64,000 bases of DNA from an uncultured Rhizobiaceae group bacterium (GCA_937930845.1 CALHBJ010000011.1:243267-307266), one strand, 5' to 3'. Counted from the first letter of the stretch, positions 44,030 to 53,654 are shown. A program made the numbers and translations. Notes: generated from the letters alone by a model not told the origin.

Positions 44030-44559
44030 TCAAGCAGCGGTATCCATTGTCACAACAATATTGCCCACATGTTGTTTGTCGATAAATGCTTGCTGGGCTG
44101 TGTGCAATTGTTCCAGCGGATATTGAGCAGCAAGGATCGGCTTGATTTCGCCCTGATCAATATACCCGACCAAATCCGGGAAAATATGTGTTGGCAGGAT
44201 GGTAGCGCCGGTCATTGTAATGTCGTTCAAATAAAATGTGCGGATTTGAGGCCCAATGGCGCGCGCGGTAGCAGGTGGTCAACAGGTAACACCGACATAT
44301 GTTCATGCTTTTCTTCGCTGGCCAAAGCCACAATGGTGCCGCCACGCCGTTTGGCCAATTGCACCAATGCACCCCCAGTCGTCGCCTGGGTGACCGCTTT
44401 GGAATACCAGCCCGTGCGGGTGTTCACATCTGTATTGTTCAGTCCACACGCATGCACTTTAATCAGCGCTTGCCCCTTGGCGGAGACAGGAACAGGTCAG
44501 TCGCAGTGATATTCCAGCTTGTCCATTCCGCCATGGCCGGTCAGCAAAAAAGCCCGCAT
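44030..44559 (-). pseudogene. Decayed zinc-type quinone oxidoreductase (MDR family)
   Basis: A remnant of an alcohol dehydrogenase/quinone oxidoreductase gene. From ATG 44559 the frame reads MRAFLLTGHGGMDKLEYHCD, then an in-frame TGA (44499-44497) where the family has Trp (usually followed by PVP, here PVPVSAKG). It continues through ACGLNNTDVNTRTGWYSKAV and jumps straight to TGGALVQLAKRRGGTIVALASEEKH, so roughly 100 residues including the catalytic-domain middle are missing. Near 44230 it shifts frame into IRTFYLNDITMTGATILP and runs to the normal end AFIDKQHVGNIVVTM. Nonsense change, internal deletions and frameshift all indicate a dead gene. Confidence 0.88.
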
Positions 44560-44576
44560 TGTTTGAAGAGCAACCG

Positions 44577-45383
44577 TCACGCGAATGAAATTTCAACTGC
44601 GCCAAATGCACCAAAATCCGCTTCGATATGTGTCCCCGGCGGGCATTCAACAGGCCTGATAAATGAGCCTGACAGGACCACTTCACCGGCCTTGATACCC
44701 TGTCCATATTGGGAGAGTCGGCGCACCAGCCAAACCATGCTTTCCACCGGGTCGTTGAGCACCCCTGCGCCCAGTCCCGTTTCCTCAACCTCGCCATTGC
44801 GGCTCACAATCGCACCGACCCAGCGCAAATCATGGGCATCAAAACCGTGTTGTTTATCCCCCATAACAATTCCAGCATTGGCCGCATTATCGGCAATCGT
44901 ATCAAAAACCTTGCGGGTCTGCCCTGACGCTGCATCCTTGCGCACAATGCGGGTGTCGAGAATTTCAATCGACGGTGCCACATAGTCCGTTGCCGCAATC
45001 ACATCTTCCCGCGAAACAGTAGCACCGGAAATATCGCGGCTCATTACAAAAGCAATTTCGGCTTCAATACGCGGTTCAATAAAGCGCCCTTTCGGCACTG
45101 TGCTGCCGTGATCAAATGCCATGTCGTCAAACAGGACACCACTGTCAGGAATATCGATGTTCAGCGCATATTGCATGGCCTTGGAAGTCAGACCAATTTT
45201 CCAGCCGATGATGGACCTGCCGGATGACAATTTGCGATCCACCAGCGCCGCCTGAACGGCATAGGCATCATCCATATCCATATCGGGGTACTGCTGGCTG
45301 GGAATGCCGATCTGGAGGCCTTCAACCTCTGCGCGAAAAAGTGCCTGGGCGATGCTGTCAGCCTGCGCCTTAGAAAATGCCAT
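44577..45383 (-). CDS. 2-keto-4-pentenoate hydratase family (HpaH/MhpD-like)
   Basis: A 268-residue hydratase of the FAH-like superfamily that adds water to 2-oxo-alkenoates after meta-cleavage of aromatic rings. Conserved pieces are IGWKIGLTSKAMQ near residue 65, the metal-binding region RIEAEIAFVMSRDI near residue 110, DTRI, DNAANAGIVMG, and the GEVVLSGSFIRPVE end with EADFGAFG. Its length matches HpaH (2-oxo-hept-4-ene-1,7-dioate hydratase). ATG 45383 is preferred; the longer frame to 45545 overlaps hppA. No partner hpa genes are adjacent, so the exact pathway is inferred. Confidence 0.88.
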   Translation of the reverse strand: MAFSKAQADSIAQALFRAEVEGLQIGIPSQQYPDMDMDDAYAVQAALVDRKLSSGRSIIGWKIGLTSKAMQYALNIDIPDSGVLFDDMAFDHGSTVPKGRFIEPRIEAEIAFVMSRDISGATVSREDVIAATDYVAPSIEILDTRIVRKDAASGQTRKVFDTIADNAANAGIVMGDKQHGFDAHDLRWVGAIVSRNGEVEETGLGAGVLNDPVESMVWLVRRLSQYGQGIKAGEVVLSGSFIRPVECPPGTHIEADFGAFGAVEISFA

Positions 45384-45461
45384 GTTAAGACCATTGTTTT
45401 TGAAGTCTGATTGGTGCCCATCGTCACGGCTTTGAGCGCTTGTTTCAAGAGCAGACAAACG

Positions 45462-45489
45462 AAAGGCCCGGAATTTCTTCCAGGCCTTT
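45462..45489 (-). terminator. Hairpin terminator after hppA
   Basis: AAAGGCC (45462-45468) pairs with GGCCTTT (45483-45489), with extra GG/CC pairing inside. The hairpin lies 40 bases past the hppA stop on the minus strand. Short T-stretches follow, so it is probably a terminator of moderate strength. Confidence 0.6.
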
Positions 45490-45528
45490 GTAAACTTTTT
45501 GTTTTCAGCTTTTTGGCTGCAACACGTC

Positions 45529-47505
45529 TTAAAGCAGTGGTGCAATCACCAGGCTGACAATCGCCATCACATTGATCAGGATGTTCATGGCCGGGCCAGA
45601 TGTATCCTTGAAGGGATCACCCACCGTATCGCCAACAACCACAGCAGAATGGGTATCTGTACCCTTGCCGCCGAGATTGCCCTTCTCAACATATTTCTTG
45701 GCATTGTCCCAGGCACCGCCTGCGTTTGCCATCATGAGAGCCATCAGCACGCAACCCAGCAGCGCACCGCCAAGCATGCCGCCCAGCGCCTGAGCACCAA
45801 GCAACAGACCAACAACGGGAGGCGCACAGACCGCAATGACACCTGGCAGCATCATGCGCTTCAATGCAGCCGAAGTTGCAATATCCACACACCGGGCTGA
45901 ATCAGGATCAGCAGTGCCTTCCATCAATCCAGGGATTTCCTTGAACTGACGACGGATCTCATTGATCATTTCAAAAGCAGCATCGCCAACCGCAGTCATG
46001 GTCAAAGCAGCGACCATGAACGGGATTGTGCCGCCGATGAACAGACCCACCAGAACCAGTGGTTCCGACAGTTCCAGCGAGAAGCCTGGATTGTTCGCAG
46101 CAACGGTTTGTACGAAAGCGGCAATGATCGCCAGGGCAGCAAGAGCCGCCGCACCAATGGCAAAACCTTTACCAATGGCCGCAGTCGTGTTGCCCAGCTC
46201 GTCAAGGCTATCGGTGATTTCGCGAACGTCTTCACCCATGCCGCCCATTTCAGCAATACCGCCAGCATTGTCTGCAACAGGGCCGTATGCGTCGATGGCC
46301 ATGGTGATGCCAACAGTGGCCAGCATGCCAACGGCGGCAATACCCACACCGTAGAGACCAGCAAGTGTTGTGGACACCCAAACGATGGCTGCAATGCACA
46401 GCAACGGCATAACAACCGATTCCATGCCCACAGCCAGGCCTGTGATCATCACAGTCGCAGGGCCGGTTTTACCGGAATTCGCAATGCGGCGAACCGGTGC
46501 ACCAGCGGTGTAGTATTCGGTGATCAGGCCAATGGCGACACCGCCAACGGCACCTGAGATCACGGCAAACCACACGCTCACATCAATGCCCAGGGAGTTG
46601 ATCAGGAAGTAAGCACCTGCCAAAAACAATACGGGCGCGCCCAAAGTACCGGTACGCAGTGCTGAAGCTGGTTCAGAACTGGAGCGGCTTTTCACCACGA
46701 AGATCATGATGATGGATGCAACCAGACCGATGGCAGCAAGGCCAAGCGGCAGGAACATCATTTCCGAACGACCATCTGCAACCGCAACCGATGTGGCTGC
46801 AATCGCGATTGTCGCAATCATTGCGCCGCAATATGATTCGAAAATGTCGGAGCCCATGCCGGCAACATCGCCCACATTGTCACCCACGTTATCGGCGATC
46901 ACGCCAGGGTTGCGGGGGTCATCTTCCGGGATACCGGCTTCGATCTTGCCCACCAGGTCAGCACCCACATCGGCAGCCTTGGTAAAGATACCGCCGCCAA
47001 TACGGCTGAACAGGGCAACAGTAGATGCGCCCATGCCAAAGCCTTCCAGCGAGTGGGCGTCGCCGCCCAGATACCAGTACAGACCGCCAAGCCCGATCAG
47101 GCCCAGGGATGCGACCGACAAACCCATGATAGAGCCGCCGAAGAAAGCAACGGTCAACGCGCTGGCAGCACCATCAGCCTGAGCAGCTGTCGCGGTGCGC
47201 ACATTCGCTTTGGTTGCTGAATACATGCCGATCCAGCCAGCGATTGACGACGATACCGCCCCAACCAACACGGCCAGAGCCACTTTGGAATCCAGAAAAA
47301 TAAATGTGAGTACAATCTGGACGATCAGGAAGACCACCAAAATTGAGTATTCACGTTTCATGAAGACCATCGCGCCTTCGTGAATCTGATCACCAATTTT
47401 CTTGATGGCGGCATCGCCCTCAGAATATTTCATGACCATGCCATACAAGACAAAAGCGACGATCAGGCCAAATACGCCCATGATCGGTGGTATGAATTCC
47501 AACAT
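45529..47505 (-). CDS. hppA: Membrane-bound ion-translocating pyrophosphatase
   Basis: A 658-residue, about 16-helix inner-membrane enzyme that couples PPi hydrolysis to cation pumping. The catalytic signature is [22 protein letters not shown], followed by [23 protein letters not shown] and near the end [11 protein letters not shown] and [24 protein letters not shown]. The K+-sensing position reads [14 protein letters not shown]: Ala where K+-independent enzymes have Lys. That places it with the K+-dependent subfamily (H+- or Na+-pumping), unlike the classical Rhodospirillum type. ATG 47505 with GGGGAT upstream is preferred over GTG 47517. It is transcribed alone. Confidence 0.95.
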   Translation of the reverse strand: MLEFIPPIMGVFGLIVAFVLYGMVMKYSEGDAAIKKIGDQIHEGAMVFMKREYSILVVFLIVQIVLTFIFLDSKVALAVLVGAVSSSIAGWIGMYSATKANVRTATAAQADGAASALTVAFFGGSIMGLSVASLGLIGLGGLYWYLGGDAHSLEGFGMGASTVALFSRIGGGIFTKAADVGADLVGKIEAGIPEDDPRNPGVIADNVGDNVGDVAGMGSDIFESYCGAMIATIAIAATSVAVADGRSEMMFLPLGLAAIGLVASIIMIFVVKSRSSSEPASALRTGTLGAPVLFLAGAYFLINSLGIDVSVWFAVISGAVGGVAIGLITEYYTAGAPVRRIANSGKTGPATVMITGLAVGMESVVMPLLCIAAIVWVSTTLAGLYGVGIAAVGMLATVGITMAIDAYGPVADNAGGIAEMGGMGEDVREITDSLDELGNTTAAIGKGFAIGAAALAALAIIAAFVQTVAANNPGFSLELSEPLVLVGLFIGGTIPFMVAALTMTAVGDAAFEMINEIRRQFKEIPGLMEGTADPDSARCVDIATSAALKRMMLPGVIAVCAPPVVGLLLGAQALGGMLGGALLGCVLMALMMANAGGAWDNAKKYVEKGNLGGKGTDTHSAVVVGDTVGDPFKDTSGPAMNILINVMAIVSLVIAPLL

Positions 47506-47763
47506 TTTAATCCCCACGTTGTTTTGGTTAGCTCCGCGGAAAGGAGCGCGAAACGCCCGGTGGTCGGACGCATCAAAATACTTGTCCGGGCTAAGCCGGA
47601 ATAACGATCTCGTGCCGTTTAAAGTGCAATCAATCTTGTGTCGAGTGTTATCTGCCCAACTCCCGTGGACAGCACACGCTAAATGCCCAATTCACAGCAT
47701 TTAGGCAATAGATCACAGCCTCTCTTTGACTATTGGACTAGGTTTAGACGATCAGACCACCGT

Positions 47764-48693
47764 CTATTCCAGCACTTGCAGATGCGCCTCCAACTGGGCG
47801 CGCAAATGTGCATGCTGAGCGGGCAATTTCAGTGTTTCGCCAAGATGGGCGCGTTCTTCGTCCCGGTCAAAACCCGGTTCATTGGTCGCAATCTCAAACA
47901 AGATGCCCGCCGGGGTGCGGAAATAAATGGCCCAGAAATAGTCTCGATCAATCACGGGCGTTACCTGATAGCCCGTGTCCAGCAATTGCTTGCGCACCTC
48001 AAGTTGGGCAGCCCTGTTTTCAACGGCAAAGGCGATATGATGCACCGAACCGGCACCACTTCGTGCCATGGGCATACCGGGCAGGGTTTCCACATCGATG
48101 ATTGTGGCAACGTCGCCATCCTGCATTCGAAAACGGGAAATCGCCCCCTCTTGTTCTTCCGCCTGATACCCCATGAACTGAAGTAGTTCGCCGGTGGCCC
48201 CTTCATCCCGCACCCGCATGGAGGCCGAATGAAAACCGCGAATGGCCACATCGGCATGGACGCCCCCATCGGCCCAGGGGGCGCGAAGGTCGGCAGCATC
48301 TTCAACCAGAGCGAGCCGCTCCCCATCCGGCCCATCGAATTCCAGCCGGTTGACACCAAACCCAATCGCTTCGCTCAAGCCCGAAATATTGAGCGCCAAA
48401 AGCCGCTCCTTCCAAAATGGCAATGCACCATCAGGAACACCAAATGTGGTTACGCTCACTTCACCCACACCAGCCGCTCCCTTGTCCATATTTGGAAAGG
48501 GAAAATACGTCATCACGGATCCCGGCGAGCCAAGCTCGTCCCCGTAATAGAGATGATAGACATCCGGCTGATCGAAATTCACGGTTTTCTTCACCCGGCG
48601 CAGGCCAAGCACATGGGTGAAAAATGCATTATTCGCGCGGGCATCACTCGCCATGGATGTCACGTGGTGCAGGCCACGAATGTGTTTGATCAT
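47764..48693 (-). CDS. VOC-family ring-cleaving dioxygenase
   Basis: A 309-residue protein with two glyoxalase/VOC modules (IRGLHHVTSMASDARANNAFFTHVLGLRRVKKTVN at the N-terminus; VHHIAFAVENRAAQLEVRKQLLDTGYQ near residue 215). The metal ligands are visible as the first-module His (GLHHVTS), the second-module His (SVHHIAF) and Glu (AGILFEIATNEPGF). Related proteins (MhqO/MhqA-type) open hydroquinones or act as extradiol dioxygenases; the substrate is unproven. ATG 48693 has GGAAAATCC upstream only weakly. It lies 63 bases after the fumarase-beta stop and may be the last gene of that operon. Confidence 0.86.
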   Translation of the reverse strand: MIKHIRGLHHVTSMASDARANNAFFTHVLGLRRVKKTVNFDQPDVYHLYYGDELGSPGSVMTYFPFPNMDKGAAGVGEVSVTTFGVPDGALPFWKERLLALNISGLSEAIGFGVNRLEFDGPDGERLALVEDAADLRAPWADGGVHADVAIRGFHSASMRVRDEGATGELLQFMGYQAEEQEGAISRFRMQDGDVATIIDVETLPGMPMARSGAGSVHHIAFAVENRAAQLEVRKQLLDTGYQVTPVIDRDYFWAIYFRTPAGILFEIATNEPGFDRDEERAHLGETLKLPAQHAHLRAQLEAHLQVLE

Positions 48694-48756
48694 GGATTTT
48701 CCTAAGATTCTAAAACGGAACAACTCATTTCAATATCAACCGTTGCAGTGCGATCT

Positions 48757-49437
48757 CTAGCTGATCAATTCATCACTGCGGTCATCGGTTTCGCCAAACC
48801 GCTTTAATGTGGCGGGTCGGGTGCCCTCATAGACCTTGTCGAGATTGGCAGAAATTTTTTCATTCTCGATCTCAAACAGGCAATTGCCCTCAAGGTCAGA
48901 TGCAACGATGAACGGTCCCATATTATTGCACTTAAGAACCCACATGGCCTGGGCAATGCCAAGCTCTTCATCCCAGTGAACCGCCTCCACCTTTTCAACC
49001 CCACGCCCCAGCAATGCGCCGGTTCCATAGCCCACCGTTGTCAGATAGATCGCCCCATTGGGCACAAAATGTTCCTTATAGGTGGCCGAACTCATGCCGC
49101 CCTTGCCAACAATCAGTTTGGCCCCAGATTTCGCCATCCACTCGCCAATCCATTTGGCGAACCTAAATGAGGCCGTGGCGGTCACCGCGCCCATGGTGAA
49201 ACTTCCATCGGCATTGATTGAGGCCGCCGGGGAGCAGTGAAAATTGGCGGCACTATCCCGGGGCAATTCCATGGGAATATTGGCCTTGTCCTCAAGCGCG
49301 CGCATATAGACCCCCTCACGGGCCGTATACATCAACCCATCAAGATAAACGATATCGCCCAGCCGCAAGTCAGCAAGAGCTTCAGCCGTGGGGGTGGTGG
49401 ACAGGCGCACCTGCCGCATTTTGCTGGGTTTGCTCAT
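48757..49437 (-). CDS. Class I fumarase/tartrate dehydratase beta subunit
   Basis: A 226-residue beta subunit of a two-subunit iron-sulfur hydro-lyase (fumarate hydratase class I, or L-tartrate dehydratase). Typical pieces are LRLGDIVYLDGLMYTAREGVYMRA, the swapped-loop GPVTA-type stretch here reading MGAVTATASFRF, the KGGMSS anion site, and HWDEELGIAQAMWVLKCNNMGP. Its start overlaps the alpha-subunit stop by four bases. In context with the succinate dehydrogenase genes, fumarase (fumarate to malate) is the likelier role; tartrate or mesaconate are alternatives. Confidence 0.88.
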   Translation of the reverse strand: MSKPSKMRQVRLSTTPTAEALADLRLGDIVYLDGLMYTAREGVYMRALEDKANIPMELPRDSAANFHCSPAASINADGSFTMGAVTATASFRFAKWIGEWMAKSGAKLIVGKGGMSSATYKEHFVPNGAIYLTTVGYGTGALLGRGVEKVEAVHWDEELGIAQAMWVLKCNNMGPFIVASDLEGNCLFEIENEKISANLDKVYEGTRPATLKRFGETDDRSDELIS

Positions 49438-50420
49438 TCTGCGGCTTCCAGGGGCTGCATTTCGAACCCTTCCCACGCGACCGTTTCACGCCTTTGATAA
49501 GGGGTGAACCAATCCGGGTCGGTTCTGTATTCCACACGGCCATCGCCATGGATGCGTGCCACTGCCCGCCGGGATGAGAGGCAAAATGCGTGGACACTCA
49601 TCTGCATCCCGCCGGTATGGCAATAGCCGACCTCAATGTTGCAATCGATCACCATATTCTTGCCCACAAAACCCATCGCGCCCATGCCGATGGAATTACC
49701 CAATTCCTTAAATTCATCTTCCAGTTCGGCAATACGCGGATCGCTGTTCCTGTTCCCCACCGTACGCAGACAGGCCGCGCGTTTGCCAAGCACCATGCAG
49801 GTATCCTTGGAACCGCCAAGACCGATACCAATAATGGCTGGCTGACAGGCAAGGCCCCGCTTGCCAAAAGCCACCAGACTATCAAGATAAAACCGCTTAA
49901 TTCCTTCAATGCCGTCTGAGGGAAACAGCATTCTGTAGTCCGTACCAAACAGCCCGCCCTTATGTACGGTTATCAGATCCATCCAGTCGGCTTTGTCTTC
50001 CCCGGCCGCTGCCGGTTCAAATCCATATTCAATCTCCGGGGCACCAATGCCCACATTATTGTCATGGTCGGTGCGCCACAGGGGGTGCACGCGATTGGGC
50101 CGCAACGGCACGCCATTGGTAGCATTTGCCGTGGCCCGGCGCAGCGCTGTCTCCAGGGCCACCATTCCCCCTTCGACAACTGCGTCATTTCCCAGTTTCA
50201 CATACCAGCGCGGACATCCGGTGTCGCCACACATGGCTCGCCGATCTTCCTTGGCGGCCTTGTAATTGTCCAGCATGGCCTGCAACACGAAAGATGACAG
50301 ATCACCGTCCTCGGTGCTGGCTGCGTGTTTCAATCCGGTCAGATAATCATCGGGGATTTCAATTGCGGCCTTGTCCATCAGCACTTCTGCGGTGGATTGA
50401 ATTTTATCAAGCGCGATCAT
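49434..50420 (-). CDS. Class I fumarase/tartrate dehydratase alpha subunit
   Basis: A 328-residue alpha subunit that binds the [4Fe-4S] cluster. Three Cys are in place: MCGDTGCPRW (near residue 64), GIGLGGSKDTC (near 210) and NIEVGYCHTGG (near 285). RPNRVHPLWRTDHDNNVGIGAPEI is the family substrate-binding segment. Start and stop overlap both neighbours by four bases (sdhA-like upstream, beta subunit downstream), so the three are co-translated. The pair is a class I hydro-lyase; the substrate (fumarate or tartrate) is not fixed by sequence. Confidence 0.9.
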   Translation of the reverse strand: MIALDKIQSTAEVLMDKAAIEIPDDYLTGLKHAASTEDGDLSSFVLQAMLDNYKAAKEDRRAMCGDTGCPRWYVKLGNDAVVEGGMVALETALRRATANATNGVPLRPNRVHPLWRTDHDNNVGIGAPEIEYGFEPAAAGEDKADWMDLITVHKGGLFGTDYRMLFPSDGIEGIKRFYLDSLVAFGKRGLACQPAIIGIGLGGSKDTCMVLGKRAACLRTVGNRNSDPRIAELEDEFKELGNSIGMGAMGFVGKNMVIDCNIEVGYCHTGGMQMSVHAFCLSSRRAVARIHGDGRVEYRTDPDWFTPYQRRETVAWEGFEMQPLEAAE

Positions 50421-52171
50421 TCTGCAGCCTCCACGAGTGTTTCCGGTTCATCATCACCAAGCAGGGTTTCGCCCGGACGCACGATTGAAAATTCAACGGG
50501 CAATTGGGAAACTTCCAGTCCGGTTTTCCCCATTTGAGCAACCGTATAGGCGCTGTCTTCCATGGCACCACTGTCTGGAAAATCTTCCCGATAGTGGGCA
50601 CCGCGGGAATTTTTCCGCGCTATGGCCGCGTGGGTGATCACCTGCGAGATATCGACCAAGGATCGCATATTCAGCCAGTCGTGCCAGGTCAGGTTAAACG
50701 CCAGATTGCCACTGGCAAGTCCGGTTTCCATCAATTCATCTTCAACAAGGGCAATACGGTCCAGGCCCCGCTTCAGGCCGTGTGCAGTGCGCATGACACC
50801 CACTTCATCCCACATGGCATCCTGAAGTTGCGTTCGAAGGTTTTGAATAGGGCCCGGTTTCCTTGATAGAGGGTGCATGGCACGGGCGATCTCGCCATCC
50901 AGCACATCCTTATTCGGCTCCCGCAGGCCATTCACTTGGGCCACATCGCGGGCCATCACATCGCCAGCCACACCGCCATAGACCGTCGAATTAGCGACAC
51001 CGTTGCCACCAAGCCGATTTGACCCATGGGCTCCGCCTGCGTCTTCGCCGGCAACATAAAGGCCTTCCATTGCCGTGCGCGTATCCGCATCAACAACCAC
51101 ACCGCCCATGAAATAATGGGCGGTGGGCACCACTTCCACCCGGCCGCCAGCCAGATCAAAGCCACAATCCGCACAGCGTTTCACCATGCCATTGAATTTC
51201 TCCGCCACAAAATCTGGGCCCAGATGGGCCATGGAAATGTAAACGCCACCATTGGGTGATGCGTTTGATTTCCGCATTTCATCGTAAATGCCTCGGCTCA
51301 CCACGTCCCGTGTGGCCCGCTCGCCTTTATCGGCATAGTCAAACATGAAGCGATTGCCCGCACCATTGAGCAAATGGCCGCCAGCCCCGCGCAAACCTTC
51401 TTCAAGCACGGTTCCCGTCATGCGTGTGCCCTCACCGGCCAACAGGCCGGTGGGGTGAAACTGAACCATTTCCATATCGCGCAGGGGCAGCCCTGCCCGC
51501 AGGGCCATGGCAAGACCGTCCATGGTCTTGTCGCCAGAAGGGGTGTGGTATTTATACATGGTCGGTCCACCGCCCGTGGCCATCAGCACAGCCTTGGCGC
51601 GCACAAAACGAAACCCGCCGCTGCGCATATCAATAAACAACACACCTGACAGGGCAGAACCGTCTCGTGTGGGGATCAACCCAATGGCCCGGTGCTCCTG
51701 CAGTTTTTCAACTGGCCGCTTCAGCACCTGTTCCATCAGCCTGCTGATAATTTCTATGCCCGTCAGATCACCCTTGTGAACCGTGCGATCAAAAGTCTGC
51801 CCGGCAAACGCTTTTTGATGAACGGTCCCGTCGGGATTGCGGTCAAAGAAACACCCCACTTCGTTTTCGAGTTCCTGAATGCGTTCCACAGCCAGTTTGC
51901 ACAGCTTCCAGGCCATGTCCTGATTGGGCAACCATTTGCCGCCATTGATCGTATCCATGAAATGGCGCTCAACGCTGTCGCCTTTGCCAAGCGCCACATT
52001 GTAGCCACCCTGAACCATGCGGGTGCATCCGCTCTTCCCAATCAATCCTTTGACCGCCAAAGTAACCTTGGTGCCCTCAGGTGCCATGCGTTGCGCGTGG
52101 AGTGCTGCAAACAAACCAGCCCCCCCGGAACCAAGGATCAAAATATCCGTATCGTGGCGTTCCAATTGCAT
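50417..52171 (-). CDS. sdhA: Succinate dehydrogenase/fumarate reductase flavoprotein, atypical
   Basis: A 584-residue FAD-binding catalytic subunit. Visible are the dinucleotide motif ILGSGGAGLFAALHA (residues 11-25), the active-site QFHPTGLLAGEG and LEEGLRGAGG segments, PTAHYFMGGVVVD, and GSNRLGGNGVANSTVYGG. The residue that covalently binds FAD in ordinary SdhA (His in SHTVxAQGG) is Cys here (SGCTRMVQGG), so FAD is probably bound non-covalently or differently. This sets it apart from housekeeping Sdh. It is co-translated with the membrane anchor upstream (TGATG) and fumarase downstream. It likely oxidises succinate or a succinate-like acid. Confidence 0.92.
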   Translation of the reverse strand: MQLERHDTDILILGSGGAGLFAALHAQRMAPEGTKVTLAVKGLIGKSGCTRMVQGGYNVALGKGDSVERHFMDTINGGKWLPNQDMAWKLCKLAVERIQELENEVGCFFDRNPDGTVHQKAFAGQTFDRTVHKGDLTGIEIISRLMEQVLKRPVEKLQEHRAIGLIPTRDGSALSGVLFIDMRSGGFRFVRAKAVLMATGGGPTMYKYHTPSGDKTMDGLAMALRAGLPLRDMEMVQFHPTGLLAGEGTRMTGTVLEEGLRGAGGHLLNGAGNRFMFDYADKGERATRDVVSRGIYDEMRKSNASPNGGVYISMAHLGPDFVAEKFNGMVKRCADCGFDLAGGRVEVVPTAHYFMGGVVVDADTRTAMEGLYVAGEDAGGAHGSNRLGGNGVANSTVYGGVAGDVMARDVAQVNGLREPNKDVLDGEIARAMHPLSRKPGPIQNLRTQLQDAMWDEVGVMRTAHGLKRGLDRIALVEDELMETGLASGNLAFNLTWHDWLNMRSLVDISQVITHAAIARKNSRGAHYREDFPDSGAMEDSAYTVAQMGKTGLEVSQLPVEFSIVRPGETLLGDDEPETLVEAAE

Positions 52172-52515
52172 CAGCTCACCGCGCTCAAAAAGAAACTGCC
52201 AGCAATTGCAAACGACCCTGCCACTGCGGTGGCTGCAAGCGTTTTTTGGCTATGGCTCCATGGTAACCATTCCAGCGCCATCAATCGCAAGCCGCCAAAC
52301 AGGTGAACAGCCAACAGAAAGACCAGGCCAAATTCGGCGAATTTCACCAACCGATAGTCCGTCCATTTCAAAAACCCATCGAGTGCCGCTGCATCATTGA
52401 GAGCATAGGCAAGCACGAGAAAATGAAACGGCAGGAACAAGGCCAGTGCCAGACCGGAAATCCGGTGCAGAATGAAGGCCAGCCAGAGCGTGTGTTTGCG
52501 ATGGGGACGTATCAT
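52171..52515 (-). CDS. Succinate dehydrogenase membrane anchor subunit (SdhC/D-like, 114 aa)
   Basis: A 114-residue three-helix anchor. The N-terminal RKHTLWLAFILHRISGLAL carries the HRxSG motif of quinone-site/haem anchor subunits. His residues in LPFHFLVLAY and LAVHLFGGLRL are candidate haem ligands. ATG 52515 overlaps the upstream anchor by four bases, and the long frame to 52701 is an overlap artefact. It forms a membrane dimer with the 112-residue partner. Confidence 0.85.
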   Translation of the reverse strand: MIRPHRKHTLWLAFILHRISGLALALFLPFHFLVLAYALNDAAALDGFLKWTDYRLVKFAEFGLVFLLAVHLFGGLRLMALEWLPWSHSQKTLAATAVAGSFAIAGSFFLSAVS

Positions 52516-52850
52516 TGTGCCCCACCTGTTACGGCAAATACGGCGCGCAATCCCAGGGCAAGCAGGCCAAGCCCGATTGACCATGACATCAGATCGAGCA
52601 AGCGCGCTTTCACATTCAAAGTTTCGGCAATTATCACCCGCAACCCGATTGCCGCATGTACGGATACGGCCAGCACAAACGTTCCATAAAACACAGCCCA
52701 ACCAAAACTGCCCTGTGTCCGTCCCAATATCTCAGCTGCCGAAAGTCCACCGCGCACGGCATAGATCATCACAGCCAAATGACCTACCACCAGCGGTGCC
52801 ATCACGAGCGCGGAAAGTCGCTGAACCATGTACAACCGGGTCGTCAGCAC
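52512..52850 (-). CDS. Succinate dehydrogenase membrane anchor subunit (partner, 112 aa)
   Basis: A 112-residue three-helix membrane protein (MVQRLSALVMAPLVVGHLAVMIY; WAVFYGTFVLAVSVHAAIGLRVIIAE; GLGLLALGLRAVFAV). His in VGHLAV and SVHAAIG are candidate haem or quinone ligands. It starts four bases after the iron-sulfur subunit gene and overlaps the next anchor gene. The family is poorly conserved in sequence, so the call rests on topology, size and operon position. Confidence 0.83.
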   Translation of the reverse strand: MLTTRLYMVQRLSALVMAPLVVGHLAVMIYAVRGGLSAAEILGRTQGSFGWAVFYGTFVLAVSVHAAIGLRVIIAETLNVKARLLDLMSWSIGLGLLALGLRAVFAVTGGAQ

Positions 52851-52854
52851 ATCA

Positions 52855-53610
52855 TCACCATTTCAGCCACCCCTGTTTCATCCAGGACTTCGCTGTTTCC
52901 CATTTCAGCCCGGCAATGGAAGCAGTGGGATTTAGATCATTGGGGCAATATTGGGCACACGACCCCATGGAATGGCAATTTTGACACCCGCCCGCACCGC
53001 TGATGGCATCCAACCGGGGTCCGCCCCCGGCATCGCGGACATCATTGACCAGCGACCACGCACGATTGAGTGCGGCGGGTCCAAGATAATCAGGATCTGC
53101 AGCAACTGAATCACAGGCCGCATAGCACACCGCGCAATTGATACATTCAATCGCCGCATCGGCCTGCTGGCGTTGAACTGTTGTCGGGTCTGCAACTTCA
53201 ATCGGATCATTGCGGGTCAGGCTCGGCTCAAACACGCCCTCCGCAGCCACCCATTTGTCGAAGAACGGATCCATGTCCACAACAAGATCTTTGATGACGG
53301 GCAGATTGCGCAATGGAGCTATTTCAAGCCCACCATTCTGGGTAACTTTTGACACATGCGTACGGCATGTCCACCGCGGTTCGCCATTCACCATCATCGC
53401 GCATGAACCACACATGCCAACACGACAGGCAAAACGATAGCTCAGCGTTGGATCGTCGTTTTGCTGAATCCACGTGACAATATCCAGCACGGTTTGACTG
53501 TCCTGCTGGGGAACCAAAAAAGTTTGATACCCATCCGTATCGCTGCGCCACACAGAAACTTTCAGGGTATTTTCAAACTGAGCAGAACCGCCCGGGGCAA
53601 CGTGTTTCAT
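52855..53610 (-). CDS. sdhB: Succinate dehydrogenase iron-sulfur subunit
   Basis: A 251-residue electron-transfer subunit. The [2Fe-2S] ferredoxin domain has FACRVGMCGSC plus WTCRT (residues 55-80). The C-terminal domain has CINCAVCYAAC ([4Fe-4S]) and CQNCHSMGSCAQYCPNDLNPT (cluster 3 and the second [4Fe-4S] Cys). An extra Cys in the last motif (GCQNC) is not usual and could change the 3Fe to a 4Fe cluster. ATG 53610 is preferred over TTG 53616. It is the first gene of the sdhB-anchor-anchor-sdhA-fumarase alpha-beta operon. Confidence 0.92.
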   Translation of the reverse strand: MKHVAPGGSAQFENTLKVSVWRSDTDGYQTFLVPQQDSQTVLDIVTWIQQNDDPTLSYRFACRVGMCGSCAMMVNGEPRWTCRTHVSKVTQNGGLEIAPLRNLPVIKDLVVDMDPFFDKWVAAEGVFEPSLTRNDPIEVADPTTVQRQQADAAIECINCAVCYAACDSVAADPDYLGPAALNRAWSLVNDVRDAGGGPRLDAISGAGGCQNCHSMGSCAQYCPNDLNPTASIAGLKWETAKSWMKQGWLKW

Positions 53611-53654
53611 GGACAAACTCTAGGAGTTTCACCAGGGATGCGCAAATGCTTCCC

